DNA of 64,000 nucleotides from Dyadobacter chenhuakuii. Its GTDB lineage: Bacteria; Bacteroidota; Bacteroidia; Cytophagales; Spirosomataceae. The position numbers and the translations under genes were made by a program. Location: the NCBI RefSeq assembly GCF_023821985.2, contig NZ_CP098805.1:4216001-4280000 (forward strand), given 5' to 3'. The notes beneath the pieces were generated by a model. It ran no database searches and was not told the origin of the DNA. It saw nothing but the letters and a program-made list of their open reading frames with translations. This document shows positions 54,457-63,325 of this stretch, in pieces. The stretch's first letter is position 1; every line of letters begins with the position of its first letter.

Positions 54457-57342
54457 ATGCGATCTGCTTTACGGTTATTATTATTCTCTTTTTTTCTGAT
54501 TTTGCTGGGAATTGGCTTTGAGGCCAATGCGACACACATTCGCGCGGGCGAGATTACGGCAAAACGGGTTTCTGCAACTTCCCTGACTTACGAAATCAAA
54601 CTAACGGCATATTTCGATATGCAAAACGGAGAAGGCGCTGCCAATGCGCAGAACTTCGTGCAGTTTTATGTGGGAAGCAACGGTCCGATAGAAGCGCCGC
54701 GGATTTTGCCCATCATCAACATTGGAAACAACACAACCCAGAACGTCTACATTGTCCGGTACACTTTTCCTTCGGCGGGGAAATTCAGGATATCATTTGA
54801 AGAAGACAACCGGAACAACGGCATCCTGAACATTGGTCCGCCGCCTACGCAAAATCTTAACTTTTACGTGAGCACCATTCTGGAAATCAACGCAAGTTTC
54901 GGTTTAAACCAGACGCCCGTGCTCCTTAATGCGCCCATTGACCTGGCTGCCGTAGGACAGCGTTATATTCACAACCCGAATGCATTTGACGCGGATGGCG
55001 ACAGTCTTGCGTATCGCCTGTACACGCCGCAAAGAGGAACTTCCAATGGCGCAGGCGTTAATTTGCAATATGTTAACCCAAACCAGATCGGTGCTCCGGG
55101 ACAAACTGAAAATGGTGCTTCCCCGGCAACTTTCGGCATTAACCGGCTTACGGGTGATTTAACCTGGGATGCCCCGGTTACAAAAGGATATTATAATGTT
55201 GCGTTTGTAGTGGAAGAATGGCGTGATGGCGTGCTTATAGGCGAGATCGTGCGCGATATGCAGATCATTGTGGAAGATGCCCGAAACGACCGGCCGCGCG
55301 CAGAACCGCTCCCGGATATTTGTGTGGAAGCCGGAACGCTTATCAACCAGCAAATCAAGGCGACGGATAAAAACGGCGATAAGCTGAACCTTACGTCTAC
55401 CGGCGGTGTGTACGAAAGAACATTGGTAAGCCCGGAACTGGCCCGCTTTACAGTGCCGCAGCAATCGGGCATTGGCACCATTACCGGACAATTCACGTGG
55501 CAAACCTCGTGTAACCACATTCGTTTGGAGCCCTATGATGTATTATTTAAAGTAGAAGACGCGCCAGGGGCCAACACCAATCCGAATTTGTTCCGAAAAC
55601 TGGTGGATATGACCACGCTTAGCATTAAAGTCTACGGCCCGAAACCGCTCGGACTGAGAGCCGTAGCAACAACAGACCCGGCCGGAACCGCTTATCGCCT
55701 CAACTGGACTTCCTATAAATGCCAGGTGGCAGGCGCCAGAATTGTTGTTTACAGAAGAGAGGGTTGCGCCGATATTCCGGAAGATGTTTGTATAACCGGC
55801 ATTCCGGCGGGATCAGGCTATGAAGAAGTGGGCCGGGTTGCAGTGAACCAAACGACATTCTTGGACAACAACAATGGTGAAGGACTTCGGGCCGGCATTT
55901 CTTACAGTTACAGGATCGTTGTTGAATTCCCCCGTCCGGGAACCAATGTGAATGAGCCTGGAAGCCTGATCGGCGGCGGCGAAAGCATTGCATCTGATGA
56001 GTTCTGCCTGAATTTGCCGATGCTGGCTCCTGTTATTACAAATGTTACGGTTGATTCTACGAGTGAAACAAAAGGGGTTATTACAGTAAAATGGACAAAA
56101 CCTGCGGCTTCATCCGGACTTCCTGCACAATATCGCCTGTTCAGGGCAGTAGGACAAAACGGAACGGCATTTACTCAGATCGCGACCATTAACACAAACC
56201 TTACCCCAGGCGCTGCTGACACGATTTTCGTGGACAGAAACCTGAACACATTGGCGAATGCCTATAACTATAAGCTCGAGTATTACGCTACACAAGGCGG
56301 ACAGCTGGTTAAAATGGATGATATTAAAACAGCCAGTTCGGTAAGACTGGAACAAGGCGCTGCTGAGCCTAACCGCATCCGTCTGAACTGGTCGGCGCTG
56401 GTTCCCTGGGAGAATGGCAACCAGACGCACCGGGTTTACCGCGAAGACAAAAGGCGGCCCGGAACATTCAACCGCATTGCTGATGTGACCGTGCAAGGTC
56501 CGCAAACGTTCACTTTTACAGACGATGGTTCGGATAAATATGCAGCAGATGGGACTATTAACACCACCATCGTCAGTGATTCGACTTATTGTTACAAAGT
56601 GGAAACCGTTGGCTCATATAATAACAGGCAGATCAAACCTGCTTTGCTATACAACTTCTCACAGATCCTGTGTGTTTCCTCATCCGATACAACCAAGCCT
56701 TGTCCGCCTGTTCTGGCCATTGATCTGCTGAATTGTGATTCGTTGCAGGCACATCCGGAAGCATTCTGCAGCCCAACCGGCCTGACCAATCACCTATCCT
56801 GGACTTATCCGCAATCGGTGAATGGAAAAGACTGTGACCCGAATGTTTCGGCTTACCGCATTTACTATGCCCGCTACGAAGGCGATGCGCCCACATTGAT
56901 CGCAACGGTAACCACGCCGCCATCGCCTTTGGCAACCACATTTGCGCATGAGGGCCTTACTTCCTTCGCAGGATGTTACTATGTGACCGCTGTGAACCGG
57001 TTTGGTGCCGAAAGTGCCCCCAGCAACATTGTATGCAAGGACAACTGCCCGATGTACGTGCTGCCCAATGTGTTTACCCCAAATGCAGACGGCAAAAATG
57101 ATGTTTTTGAGCCTTACGAATGCCCGGCTTTTGTGCAGTCTCTTGAATTCAAAGCATTCAACAGATGGGGTGCACAGGTGTTTACCACCAAGGACGTCAA
57201 CATTAATTGGAATGGAAAAACCAATGGCGGAAAAGACCTGGCTGCCGGACAATATTATTATGAAGTAACCATCTTCTTTGAATCCTCAAAAAGAGAAAGC
57301 ACGCCCACAACACTCAAAGGCTGGGTGCAGATCATCAGATAG
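54457..57342 (+). CDS. giant secreted protein with type B T9SS sorting domain (pair B, copy 2)
   Basis: About 961 residues from MRSALRLLLFSFFLILL at 54457; an ATG 17 codons upstream would not begin with a signal peptide. Domain order equals the upstream gene, with signal peptide, HIRAGEITAKRV, beta-sandwich and cadherin-like modules, fibronectin-like repeats and type B C-terminal domain. The N-terminal half is clearly diverged from copy 1, but from about residue 505 onwards the proteins are the same except one Val/Ile. The silent nucleotide changes in this part argue against a sequencing artefact. It follows copy 1 after 214 bp. Confidence 0.88.
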   Translation: MRSALRLLLFSFFLILLGIGFEANATHIRAGEITAKRVSATSLTYEIKLTAYFDMQNGEGAANAQNFVQFYVGSNGPIEAPRILPIINIGNNTTQNVYIVRYTFPSAGKFRISFEEDNRNNGILNIGPPPTQNLNFYVSTILEINASFGLNQTPVLLNAPIDLAAVGQRYIHNPNAFDADGDSLAYRLYTPQRGTSNGAGVNLQYVNPNQIGAPGQTENGASPATFGINRLTGDLTWDAPVTKGYYNVAFVVEEWRDGVLIGEIVRDMQIIVEDARNDRPRAEPLPDICVEAGTLINQQIKATDKNGDKLNLTSTGGVYERTLVSPELARFTVPQQSGIGTITGQFTWQTSCNHIRLEPYDVLFKVEDAPGANTNPNLFRKLVDMTTLSIKVYGPKPLGLRAVATTDPAGTAYRLNWTSYKCQVAGARIVVYRREGCADIPEDVCITGIPAGSGYEEVGRVAVNQTTFLDNNNGEGLRAGISYSYRIVVEFPRPGTNVNEPGSLIGGGESIASDEFCLNLPMLAPVITNVTVDSTSETKGVITVKWTKPAASSGLPAQYRLFRAVGQNGTAFTQIATINTNLTPGAADTIFVDRNLNTLANAYNYKLEYYATQGGQLVKMDDIKTASSVRLEQGAAEPNRIRLNWSALVPWENGNQTHRVYREDKRRPGTFNRIADVTVQGPQTFTFTDDGSDKYAADGTINTTIVSDSTYCYKVETVGSYNNRQIKPALLYNFSQILCVSSSDTTKPCPPVLAIDLLNCDSLQAHPEAFCSPTGLTNHLSWTYPQSVNGKDCDPNVSAYRIYYARYEGDAPTLIATVTTPPSPLATTFAHEGLTSFAGCYYVTAVNRFGAESAPSNIVCKDNCPMYVLPNVFTPNADGKNDVFEPYECPAFVQSLEFKAFNRWGAQVFTTKDVNINWNGKTNGGKDLAAGQYYYEVTIFFESSKRESTPTTLKGWVQIIR

Positions 57343-57380
57343 GCACGTCTTTTTTCTTTGCCATCGAAGTATTTCCTTTG

Positions 57381-57410
57381 TAGCCCGGTCTGAACGACCG
57401 GGCTTTTTTT
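57381..57410 (+). terminator. terminator of pair B copy 2
   Basis: AGCCCGGTC (57382-57390) and GACCGGGCT (57396-57404) form a 9-bp stem with a 5-nt loop, followed by a T-run to 57410. Confidence 0.9.
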
Positions 57411-57437
57411 ATCAAATCCCCAAACGAAACGATCATT

Positions 57438-58316
57438 ATGAAAAGTGCATACATTTTCCCGGGACAGGGTTCTCAGTTCAAAGGAATGGGACTCGATCTA
57501 TATCAATCGTCAGATTCGGCTAAAACACTATTTGATCAGGCCAATAGCATTCTTGGTTTTGAAATAACCAAAATCATGTTTGAAGGTTCTGACGAGGAGC
57601 TGAAACAAACGAATGTGACGCAGCCTGCCATCTTTATACATTCCGTGATCCTGGCGAAGATCAGCCCTGATTTTACTCCCAATATGGTGGCTGGCCATTC
57701 ACTAGGCGAATTTTCCGCACTGGTTGCCGCAGGCGCACTGTCATTTGAAGATGGATTAAAACTGGTAGCAAAGCGGGCAGATGCCATGCAGAAAGCCTGT
57801 GAAATACGCCCTTCAACCATGGCGGCGATCCTGGGACTGGCAGATAACATTATCGAGGAGGTTTGTGCAGGCATTACCGACGAAATCGTAGTTCCGGCCA
57901 ATTATAACTGTCCAGGACAAGTCGTGATCTCAGGCACTTTTGAAGGCGTTGAGAAAGCATGTGAGCTTTTGAAGGCGGCTGGGGCCAAAAGAGCATTGAT
58001 TTTGCCAGTCGGCGGTGCATTTCACTCGCCTTTGATGGAGCCTGCGCGGGAAGAATTGGCCTCAGCCATCCACGCAGCAGAATTTGAAGCGCCTATTTGT
58101 GCGATTTATCAAAATGTAAATGCCATGCCGGCAACCGAAGTAAACGTCATTAAAGAAAACCTCATTTCACAGCTTACCGCACCCGTAAGATGGACGCAAA
58201 CCATTGAGCAGATGGTAAATGACGGCGCAGAAACGTTTATCGAATGCGGTCCTGGAAAGGTGCTCCAAGGCCTTGTGAAGAAAATCGCATCGGGTGTTGA
58301 AATAAAAAGCATTTAA
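57438..58316 (+). CDS. fabD: malonyl-CoA:ACP transacylase
   Basis: A 292-residue enzyme that transfers malonyl from CoA to acyl carrier protein in fatty acid synthesis. The N-terminal FPGQGSQFKGMG, the nucleophilic Ser88 in AGHSLGEFSAL, the Arg-containing region KRADAMQKAC, the catalytic His in GGAFHSPLMEPA and the late GPGKVLQGLVKKI are all present and intact. The gene stands apart from other fab genes here, between the large secreted protein and tRNA-Gln, and has its own start after the terminator at 57381-57410. Confidence 0.96.
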   Translation: MKSAYIFPGQGSQFKGMGLDLYQSSDSAKTLFDQANSILGFEITKIMFEGSDEELKQTNVTQPAIFIHSVILAKISPDFTPNMVAGHSLGEFSALVAAGALSFEDGLKLVAKRADAMQKACEIRPSTMAAILGLADNIIEEVCAGITDEIVVPANYNCPGQVVISGTFEGVEKACELLKAAGAKRALILPVGGAFHSPLMEPAREELASAIHAAEFEAPICAIYQNVNAMPATEVNVIKENLISQLTAPVRWTQTIEQMVNDGAETFIECGPGKVLQGLVKKIASGVEIKSI

Positions 58317-58332
58317 TTTTTTTCCAGAAAAG

Positions 58333-58364
58333 CTTGACAACATGAATTAGCCGCATTACTTTTG
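58333..58364 (+). promoter_or_regulatory. promoter of tRNA-Gln
   Basis: CTTG (58333-58336), 20 nt, then TACTTTTG (58357-58364); the -7 box is exact and the -33 box has one mismatch to TTTG. It lies 18 bp before the tRNA. Confidence 0.65.
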
Positions 58365-58382
58365 CACCACTGTTTACGGTTT

Positions 58383-58453
58383 TGGCCGATGGTGTAATGG
58401 TAACACAGGACATTTTGGTTGTCTTATTCAGGGTTCGAGTCCTTGTCGGCCAA
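58383..58453 (+). tRNA. tRNA-Gln (UUG)
   Basis: A 71-nt cloverleaf. Acceptor stem TGGCCGA/TCGGCCA, D-arm GGTGTAATGGTAACAC, anticodon stem GGACA/TGTCT with loop TTTTGGT giving anticodon TTG, and T-arm GGGTTCGAGTCC. CCA is not encoded. Confidence 0.94.
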
Positions 58454-58463
58454 CAGTAAAGTT

Positions 58464-58493
58464 AAAGAGCTCATTCCGGTGAGCTCTTTTTTT
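58464..58493 (+). terminator. terminator of tRNA-Gln
   Basis: AGAGCTCA (58466-58473) and TGAGCTCT (58480-58487) form a stem with a 6-nt loop and a following T-run. It is 11 bp after the tRNA. Confidence 0.85.
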
Positions 58494-58699
58494 GTGTCTT
58501 TCCCTCTTCCTTCCTTTTTAAGAATCTGTACAAATTAGTCGACGAACTGGCCTTTATTATCTATGAATTGGGCGATTTTATCGATAAACACCCCTTTTAT
58601 CAACAAATTTTCAATATTGGTGACTTCGCGTATTTTGACCATATAATATTTCCATATGAAATATTAAATTTACTATGATTTAACCTAAATGGCACCCAC

Positions 58700-59305
58700 A
58701 TGAAAATTGAGAAAGTTAAAAAGCGCGACCGAGAGCGGACAAAAAGCAAGATCCTCAAAGCAGTAGGAGAAGTTATCGAACAACACGGAACAGAAAAGGT
58801 AGGCGTTAACCTCATTGCGCGCACAGCAGGCGTGAACAAGGTTTTGATCTATCGCTATTTTGAAAGTGTTGATGGATTGATGGAGCAATATGTCAGATCC
58901 GGTGAGTACACTTCCACCACGGCGACGGAATACATTGACAACATTCCTACGCTGGCACCCGAGGAACGCAGCAAAGCGCTTACAAGCCTGATGCACACTT
59001 TTATGAATGACTTGCGGGAAAGAAAGGCTACGCGCGATCTGCTCCGCTGGGAAATCGGAACAGGTAAATCCATGCTTTCCGATGCCCGTAACCAAGTTGC
59101 AACGCGGATCCTGGACAAGATCGGCAACCTCCCTAATTACAGCGACACCAGCGCGCTTGTATCATTCCTTTCGGCCGGCATCTACTTCATGACCATTTCT
59201 ACGGACTACCGTGAAAAAATGATCGACGTAGACCTCCATTCCGACGAAGGCTGGAAACGAATTGAAAAAGTGATTGAACGCATCATCACAGACATCAGAA
59301 ATTAA
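58700..59305 (+). CDS. TetR/AcrR-family transcriptional regulator
   Basis: A 201-residue regulator. Residues about 10-60 form the TetR helix-turn-helix (RERTKSKILKAVGEVIEQHG, GVNLIARTAGVNKVLIYRYF), and the rest is an all-helical ligand and dimerization domain of the usual length. Positively charged N-terminal residues (KIEKVKKRDRER) precede the domain. No efflux or catabolic gene is adjacent: upstream lie tRNA-Gln and fabD, downstream a flippase gene. Its target is unknown. A 19-bp tandem duplication covers its stop codon. Confidence 0.9.
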   Translation: MKIEKVKKRDRERTKSKILKAVGEVIEQHGTEKVGVNLIARTAGVNKVLIYRYFESVDGLMEQYVRSGEYTSTTATEYIDNIPTLAPEERSKALTSLMHTFMNDLRERKATRDLLRWEIGTGKSMLSDARNQVATRILDKIGNLPNYSDTSALVSFLSAGIYFMTISTDYREKMIDVDLHSDEGWKRIEKVIERIITDIRN

Positions 59306-59331
59306 CCTGCTGATCAGAATTTAACCTGCTA
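59294..59331. repeat. 19-bp tandem duplication over the TetR stop codon
   Basis: ATCAGAAATTAACCTGCTG (59294-59312) is followed by ATCAGAATTTAACCTGCTA (59313-59331), two mismatches in 19. The TetR stop codon lies in the first unit, so the protein is not altered. Confidence 0.7.
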
Positions 59332-59384
59332 AAAAAATTTTAAGGCTCAATCAGAAGCCTGCCAGGGAGTGTGCAGCTATTTCA

Positions 59385-59418
59385 TTTGAAATATTGTACA
59401 CTCCTTGTTCTATATTTG
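59385..59418 (+). promoter_or_regulatory. promoter of the flippase gene
   Basis: TTTG (59385-59388), 22 nt, then TATATTTG (59411-59418). The -7 box is exact and the spacing is one nucleotide longer than usual. It lies 38 bp before the start. Confidence 0.5.
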
Positions 59419-59455
59419 CGGTTCCCTGCAAAGACTTGCCGCAGGTTAACATGCA

Positions 59456-60958
59456 ATGAGCGTTCTAAAAAAATTAGCCAGCGAAACCGCTATTTATGGT
59501 ATCAGCACAATGCTGGGGCGGTTCTTAAATTACCTGCTGGTTGCCCTACACACCAAGTTATTTGAACCCGAACAAATTGCCGCCCAAGGCCAGCTCTATG
59601 CCTATGCGGGCCTCGCGATGGTGCTTTACACCTTTGGAATGGAAACCGCTTTTTTCCGTTTCGCACGACAGGAAACTGATAGAAAGGCTTACTACAACCT
59701 GATTCTCAGCGCAGTTATCATTATCAGTGTATTTTTCTCCGGCCTGCTGTTTATCTTCGCCGACCACGCTGCAGCATTTATTAAATACCCGGAAAGCGTT
59801 TCGCTCGTCAGAATGTTTGCAGTAATTATGGCGATCGATGGCATTGTTTCGATCCCGTTTGCAAGGCTGCGGCTGGAAGGGAAAGGGAAGAAATTCGTAA
59901 TCCTGCGCGTGACCAATATTGCGATCAATATCTTTTTAAACCTCTTTTTCCTGATCCTTTGCCGCGATATACATGCGGGGAAATATCTGCTTTTCCTGCA
60001 ACCGGCTGTTGATGCGATTTACGATCCATTACGTGCACCGGATTACATTGTTACCGCCAATCTGGTTGCTAACCTGCTGTTTTTCTGGATGTTGAGAAGA
60101 GAATTTGCCGATTTCAAATTTGTGTTCAACAAAACCCTGTTCCGCCCGGTATGGATTTACGCCTACCCGATCATGATCATGAATGCAGGCGGCGTGCTGA
60201 ATATGCTGTTTGACAGGGCGTTTATCCAGTTCTTATTGCCCGAAAATTTCTATCCCGGACGAACCTCCAAGCAGGCAATCGGGATTTATGTGCAGTGTTA
60301 CAAACTGTCGATTTTTATGAACCTGGCAATCCAATCATTCAAATACGCTGCTGAGCCGTTTTTCTTTTCAAAAGGGGAAGACAAGAATGCGCCACCGGTG
60401 TTTGCCAAGGTTACCAAGTATTTTATCATTATCTGCGTGCTCATGTGGGTGGGCATATGCCTGAACCTGGATCTGCTGGCGGAGTTGTTTTTGAAACAAA
60501 AGATCTATCACGAAGGATTACCTGTGGTGCCCTGGTTACTGGCTGGCTATCTGTTCCTGGGCGTTTACTATAACCTCGCTACGTGGTTTAAACTGACAGA
60601 TAAAACAGAATACGGAACCTGGCTCACATTAATGGGCGCGGCCATAACCATTGCAACCAGCTTCATTCTGGTGCCGCAGATCGGCTATCTGGGCTTTGCC
60701 ATTGCATTTGCGACCTCGTCTTTTATCATGGTCGCATTGTGTTATTATTTTGGTCAAAAGTATTATCCTGTTCCTTATGACGTCCTTTCTGCCGTAGGTT
60801 ACATTGGCGTGGGCGGGCTGGTAATCATCGCATCCACATTCGTCAAGATCCCGAATCTGTACATTGCAGTTCCGGTGCATATGCTTGTCCTTGCGATTTT
60901 TGCTGTGGCTGTATTTTTAATTGAGCGGAAGAATATTCCCTTCTTAAATAAAAGATAG
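59456..60958 (+). CDS. polysaccharide/lipid flippase (Wzx/MOP superfamily)
   Basis: A 500-residue protein with about 12-14 hydrophobic segments. The N-terminal LASETAIYGISTMLGRFLNY, FGMETAFFRFARQ and IPFARLRLEGKGKKFVILR follow the oligosaccharide flippase pattern of the MOP (Wzx/MurJ) superfamily, and the long middle loop PLRAPDYIVTANLVAN is typical too. It would move lipid-linked sugars across the inner membrane for O-antigen, exopolysaccharide or cell-wall synthesis. MurJ is a possible alternative because no glycan cluster is adjacent. The length is normal, and the promoter is at 59385-59418. Confidence 0.86.
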   Translation: MSVLKKLASETAIYGISTMLGRFLNYLLVALHTKLFEPEQIAAQGQLYAYAGLAMVLYTFGMETAFFRFARQETDRKAYYNLILSAVIIISVFFSGLLFIFADHAAAFIKYPESVSLVRMFAVIMAIDGIVSIPFARLRLEGKGKKFVILRVTNIAINIFLNLFFLILCRDIHAGKYLLFLQPAVDAIYDPLRAPDYIVTANLVANLLFFWMLRREFADFKFVFNKTLFRPVWIYAYPIMIMNAGGVLNMLFDRAFIQFLLPENFYPGRTSKQAIGIYVQCYKLSIFMNLAIQSFKYAAEPFFFSKGEDKNAPPVFAKVTKYFIIICVLMWVGICLNLDLLAELFLKQKIYHEGLPVVPWLLAGYLFLGVYYNLATWFKLTDKTEYGTWLTLMGAAITIATSFILVPQIGYLGFAIAFATSSFIMVALCYYFGQKYYPVPYDVLSAVGYIGVGGLVIIASTFVKIPNLYIAVPVHMLVLAIFAVAVFLIERKNIPFLNKR

Positions 60959-60963
60959 AAAAG

Positions 60964-61710
60964 CTATTTTTCCATTTCGCGGAGCAGCTTATTAGAAAAA
61001 AGGAATTCCTTTAACTCCGGAACATCTGTTCTGATGATCTCTGAACTAACGCCTTCCCAAAGTTTGGAGCCTTCGTAGAGGAACATAATGTTCTGTCCGA
61101 TCTCCATGACGGAATTCATATCGTGTGTAATGATGATTGTTGTGATCTGAAATTCTTCTGTAATTTCCTTGATCAACTCATCAATTTTGACGGAAGTAAG
61201 CGGGTCCAGTCCTGAATTGGGTTCATCGCAGAAAAGATACATTGGGTTCATTACAATAGCCCTGGCAATCCCAACGCGCTTTTTCATCCCGCCGCTGATT
61301 TCCGAAGGCATTCTTTTAGCCGCCGCTTCCAATCCAACGCGCTGCAAACAAAACGCAACACGCTCCTGCTTTTCCTCAACCGATTGGTCTGTAAGCATAT
61401 CCAACGGAAACCGCACATTTTCTTCCACTGTTTTGGAATCAAAAAGTGCCCCACCCTGGAATAGCACGCCCATTTCACGCCGGATCGACTGCTGCGTTTC
61501 CTTATCACAATGGTAAAAATCGCGGCCATTGTAAAGCACATTGCCCTGGTCGGGTTTCACCAGTCCGATCATGCATTTCAGCAAAACACTCTTTCCGGTT
61601 CCGCTGCCGCCGATGATGAGATTGGTCTCCCCTTTTTTAAATGATGCACTAATGCCTTTTAAAACCTCCTTGCCATTAAATGCTTTGTAGATATTGCTTA
61701 CTTCAATCAT
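60964..61710 (-). CDS. ABC transporter ATP-binding protein (MlaF type)
   Basis: A 248-residue ATPase. Walker A GGSGTGKS, the Q-loop in LFQGGALFDS, the signature SGGMKKRVGIARA, Walker B YLFCDEPNSGLDP and the H-loop THDMNSV are all intact. The sequence follows the MlaF/Ttg2A branch that moves phospholipids or sterols. The permease of the same family lies 40 bp upstream on the same strand, so they form one importer. The usual MlaD lipid-binding partner is not next to them. Confidence 0.94.
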   Translation of the reverse strand: MIEVSNIYKAFNGKEVLKGISASFKKGETNLIIGGSGTGKSVLLKCMIGLVKPDQGNVLYNGRDFYHCDKETQQSIRREMGVLFQGGALFDSKTVEENVRFPLDMLTDQSVEEKQERVAFCLQRVGLEAAAKRMPSEISGGMKKRVGIARAIVMNPMYLFCDEPNSGLDPLTSVKIDELIKEITEEFQITTIIITHDMNSVMEIGQNIMFLYEGSKLWEGVSSEIIRTDVPELKEFLFSNKLLREMEK

Positions 61711-61750
61711 TTGCTGATTCAGTTATTCTTAATTCATGGCTAATGCGCTT

Positions 61751-62479
61751 TTACAATAAAAGCTGGGCTAAAAGATAATCGGCTACCAGGATCGAAATAC
61801 AGCTGTTGGTCACGGCTTCTGTGCTCGACTTTCCTACTTCCAATGCGCCGCCTGTTGTGAAAAACCCCTTAAAAGAAGATATTGTTGCAATCAGGAAGCC
61901 AAAAACAAAAGGTTTTATACACATGAAGAAAATGTTGTACGGCACAAACGAATCTCTGATCCCGTATAGATAATCCCGCTCGGTAATAACGCCTGTTAAT
62001 GTGCCGGCCAGGTAACCGCCCAGAATCCCCAGAAATGCAGAAAAAATAACCAACATAGGGAAAGTCAGCATGGCTGCCACGACCTTGGGCAAAACGAGAT
62101 AAGACGATGAATTGATCCCCATCACTTCCAGGGCGTCAATCTGCTCGGTAATGCGCATGGTGCCCAGCTCACTGGCAATGTTGGAACCGACCTTGCCGGC
62201 AAGCACAATGCAAGTGATCGTAGGCGCCAGTTCAAGAATTTCCATGTCCCGCACGATGAGCGCAACGGTTGAAATGGGAATGATAGGACTAACGAGGTTA
62301 TAGGCCGTTTGAATGCAGGAAACGGCGCCAATGAATGTGGAAACAATGGCAACAATGAATATAGAGCTCACTCCTATCCCCACACATTCCTCCATGAGCC
62401 GCCGCCAGTACACCGATAGTTTTTCACCCTTTCCGAATAGTGTTCCTAAAAAAATGAAGTATTTCCCGATTACAGACAT
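61751..62479 (-). CDS. MlaE-family ABC transporter permease
   Basis: A 242-residue inner-membrane permease with five or six hydrophobic segments. The MlaE pattern VSTFIGAVSCIQTAYN, ITCIVLAGKVGSNIASELGTMRITEQIDALEVMGI and PKVVAAMLTFPMLVIFSAFLGI is clear. Such permeases work with MlaF and an MCE protein to keep lipid asymmetry of the outer membrane. The ATPase gene follows after 40 bp. An MCE/MlaD gene is expected but is not in this window. Confidence 0.94.
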   Translation of the reverse strand: MSVIGKYFIFLGTLFGKGEKLSVYWRRLMEECVGIGVSSIFIVAIVSTFIGAVSCIQTAYNLVSPIIPISTVALIVRDMEILELAPTITCIVLAGKVGSNIASELGTMRITEQIDALEVMGINSSSYLVLPKVVAAMLTFPMLVIFSAFLGILGGYLAGTLTGVITERDYLYGIRDSFVPYNIFFMCIKPFVFGFLIATISSFKGFFTTGGALEVGKSSTEAVTNSCISILVADYLLAQLLL

Positions 62480-62541
62480 AATATCTTAATTGTATTCAAT
62501 ATTTTCGGGAAAATTAGGCAAAAAAAGAAGCAATCAGAAAA

Positions 62542-63252
62542 ATGAATCCAATAGCGGTTATCACCGGAGGGACGAAAGGGATCGGAAAAGCGTGCGTTGA
62601 GCGGTTTTTGGAAGAGGGGTTTGATGTAATTACCTGTGCAAGAAACGCTAGCGACCTCCAAGCGCTGGAAAAGGAAATGAGCGACCGGTTCGGCAGCGCA
62701 AAATTATATTGCCAAACTTCGGACCTCTCCGTAAAAGATGACCTTCTTGCATTTATAGATTTTATTGTTTCAAAAACCAGATTTGTATCGGTCCTGATCA
62801 ACAACACAGGCACATTTATTCCAGGCCAGATCCACAACGAAACGGAGGGGACATTGGAAAAAACAATGGAGACAAATCTTTACAGCGCCTATCACCTTAC
62901 CCGCGGAATCCTTCCGGGAATGATTGAAAATCAGAAAGGACATATTTTCACCATGTGCTCCACAGCCAGCATTATGGCCTATCCCAATGGCGGCTCCTAT
63001 TGTATTTCAAAATTTGCGCTTTACGGAATGACCAAAGTATTGCGGGAAGAGATGAAGCCGCATCAGGTAAAAGTAACCGCCGTTTTGCCGGGAGCGACTT
63101 ATACAGACAGCTGGAAAGGCTCAGGCCTGCCCGAAGAGCGGTTTATGGAGTCCAAAGACATTGCGGATACGATTTGGGCGGCGTATACATTGTCGCCGAG
63201 AGCGGTTATGGAAGAGATATTGATCAGGCCGCAGCTGGGAGATTTAGATTGA
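62542..63252 (+). CDS. SDR-family oxidoreductase
   Basis: A 236-residue Rossmann-fold enzyme of the short-chain dehydrogenase family. The cofactor motif is TGGTKGIGKA, the central part LINNTGTFIPGQ, and the catalytic triad is Ser in FTMCSTASIM, Tyr and Lys in GSYCISKFALYG (SYCISK: the expected Y...K is present). It likely uses NAD(P)H to reduce a ketone or sugar. The family is very broad and the gene stands between two unlike neighbours, so the substrate is not determined. Confidence 0.92.
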   Translation: MNPIAVITGGTKGIGKACVERFLEEGFDVITCARNASDLQALEKEMSDRFGSAKLYCQTSDLSVKDDLLAFIDFIVSKTRFVSVLINNTGTFIPGQIHNETEGTLEKTMETNLYSAYHLTRGILPGMIENQKGHIFTMCSTASIMAYPNGGSYCISKFALYGMTKVLREEMKPHQVKVTAVLPGATYTDSWKGSGLPEERFMESKDIADTIWAAYTLSPRAVMEEILIRPQLGDLD

Positions 63253-63325
63253 TTGATGTACAATAGAGCAATTTTACTAAATTGCCGCATTTTTAAAATT
63301 ATTTATTAAACCCATATTTCATTTC

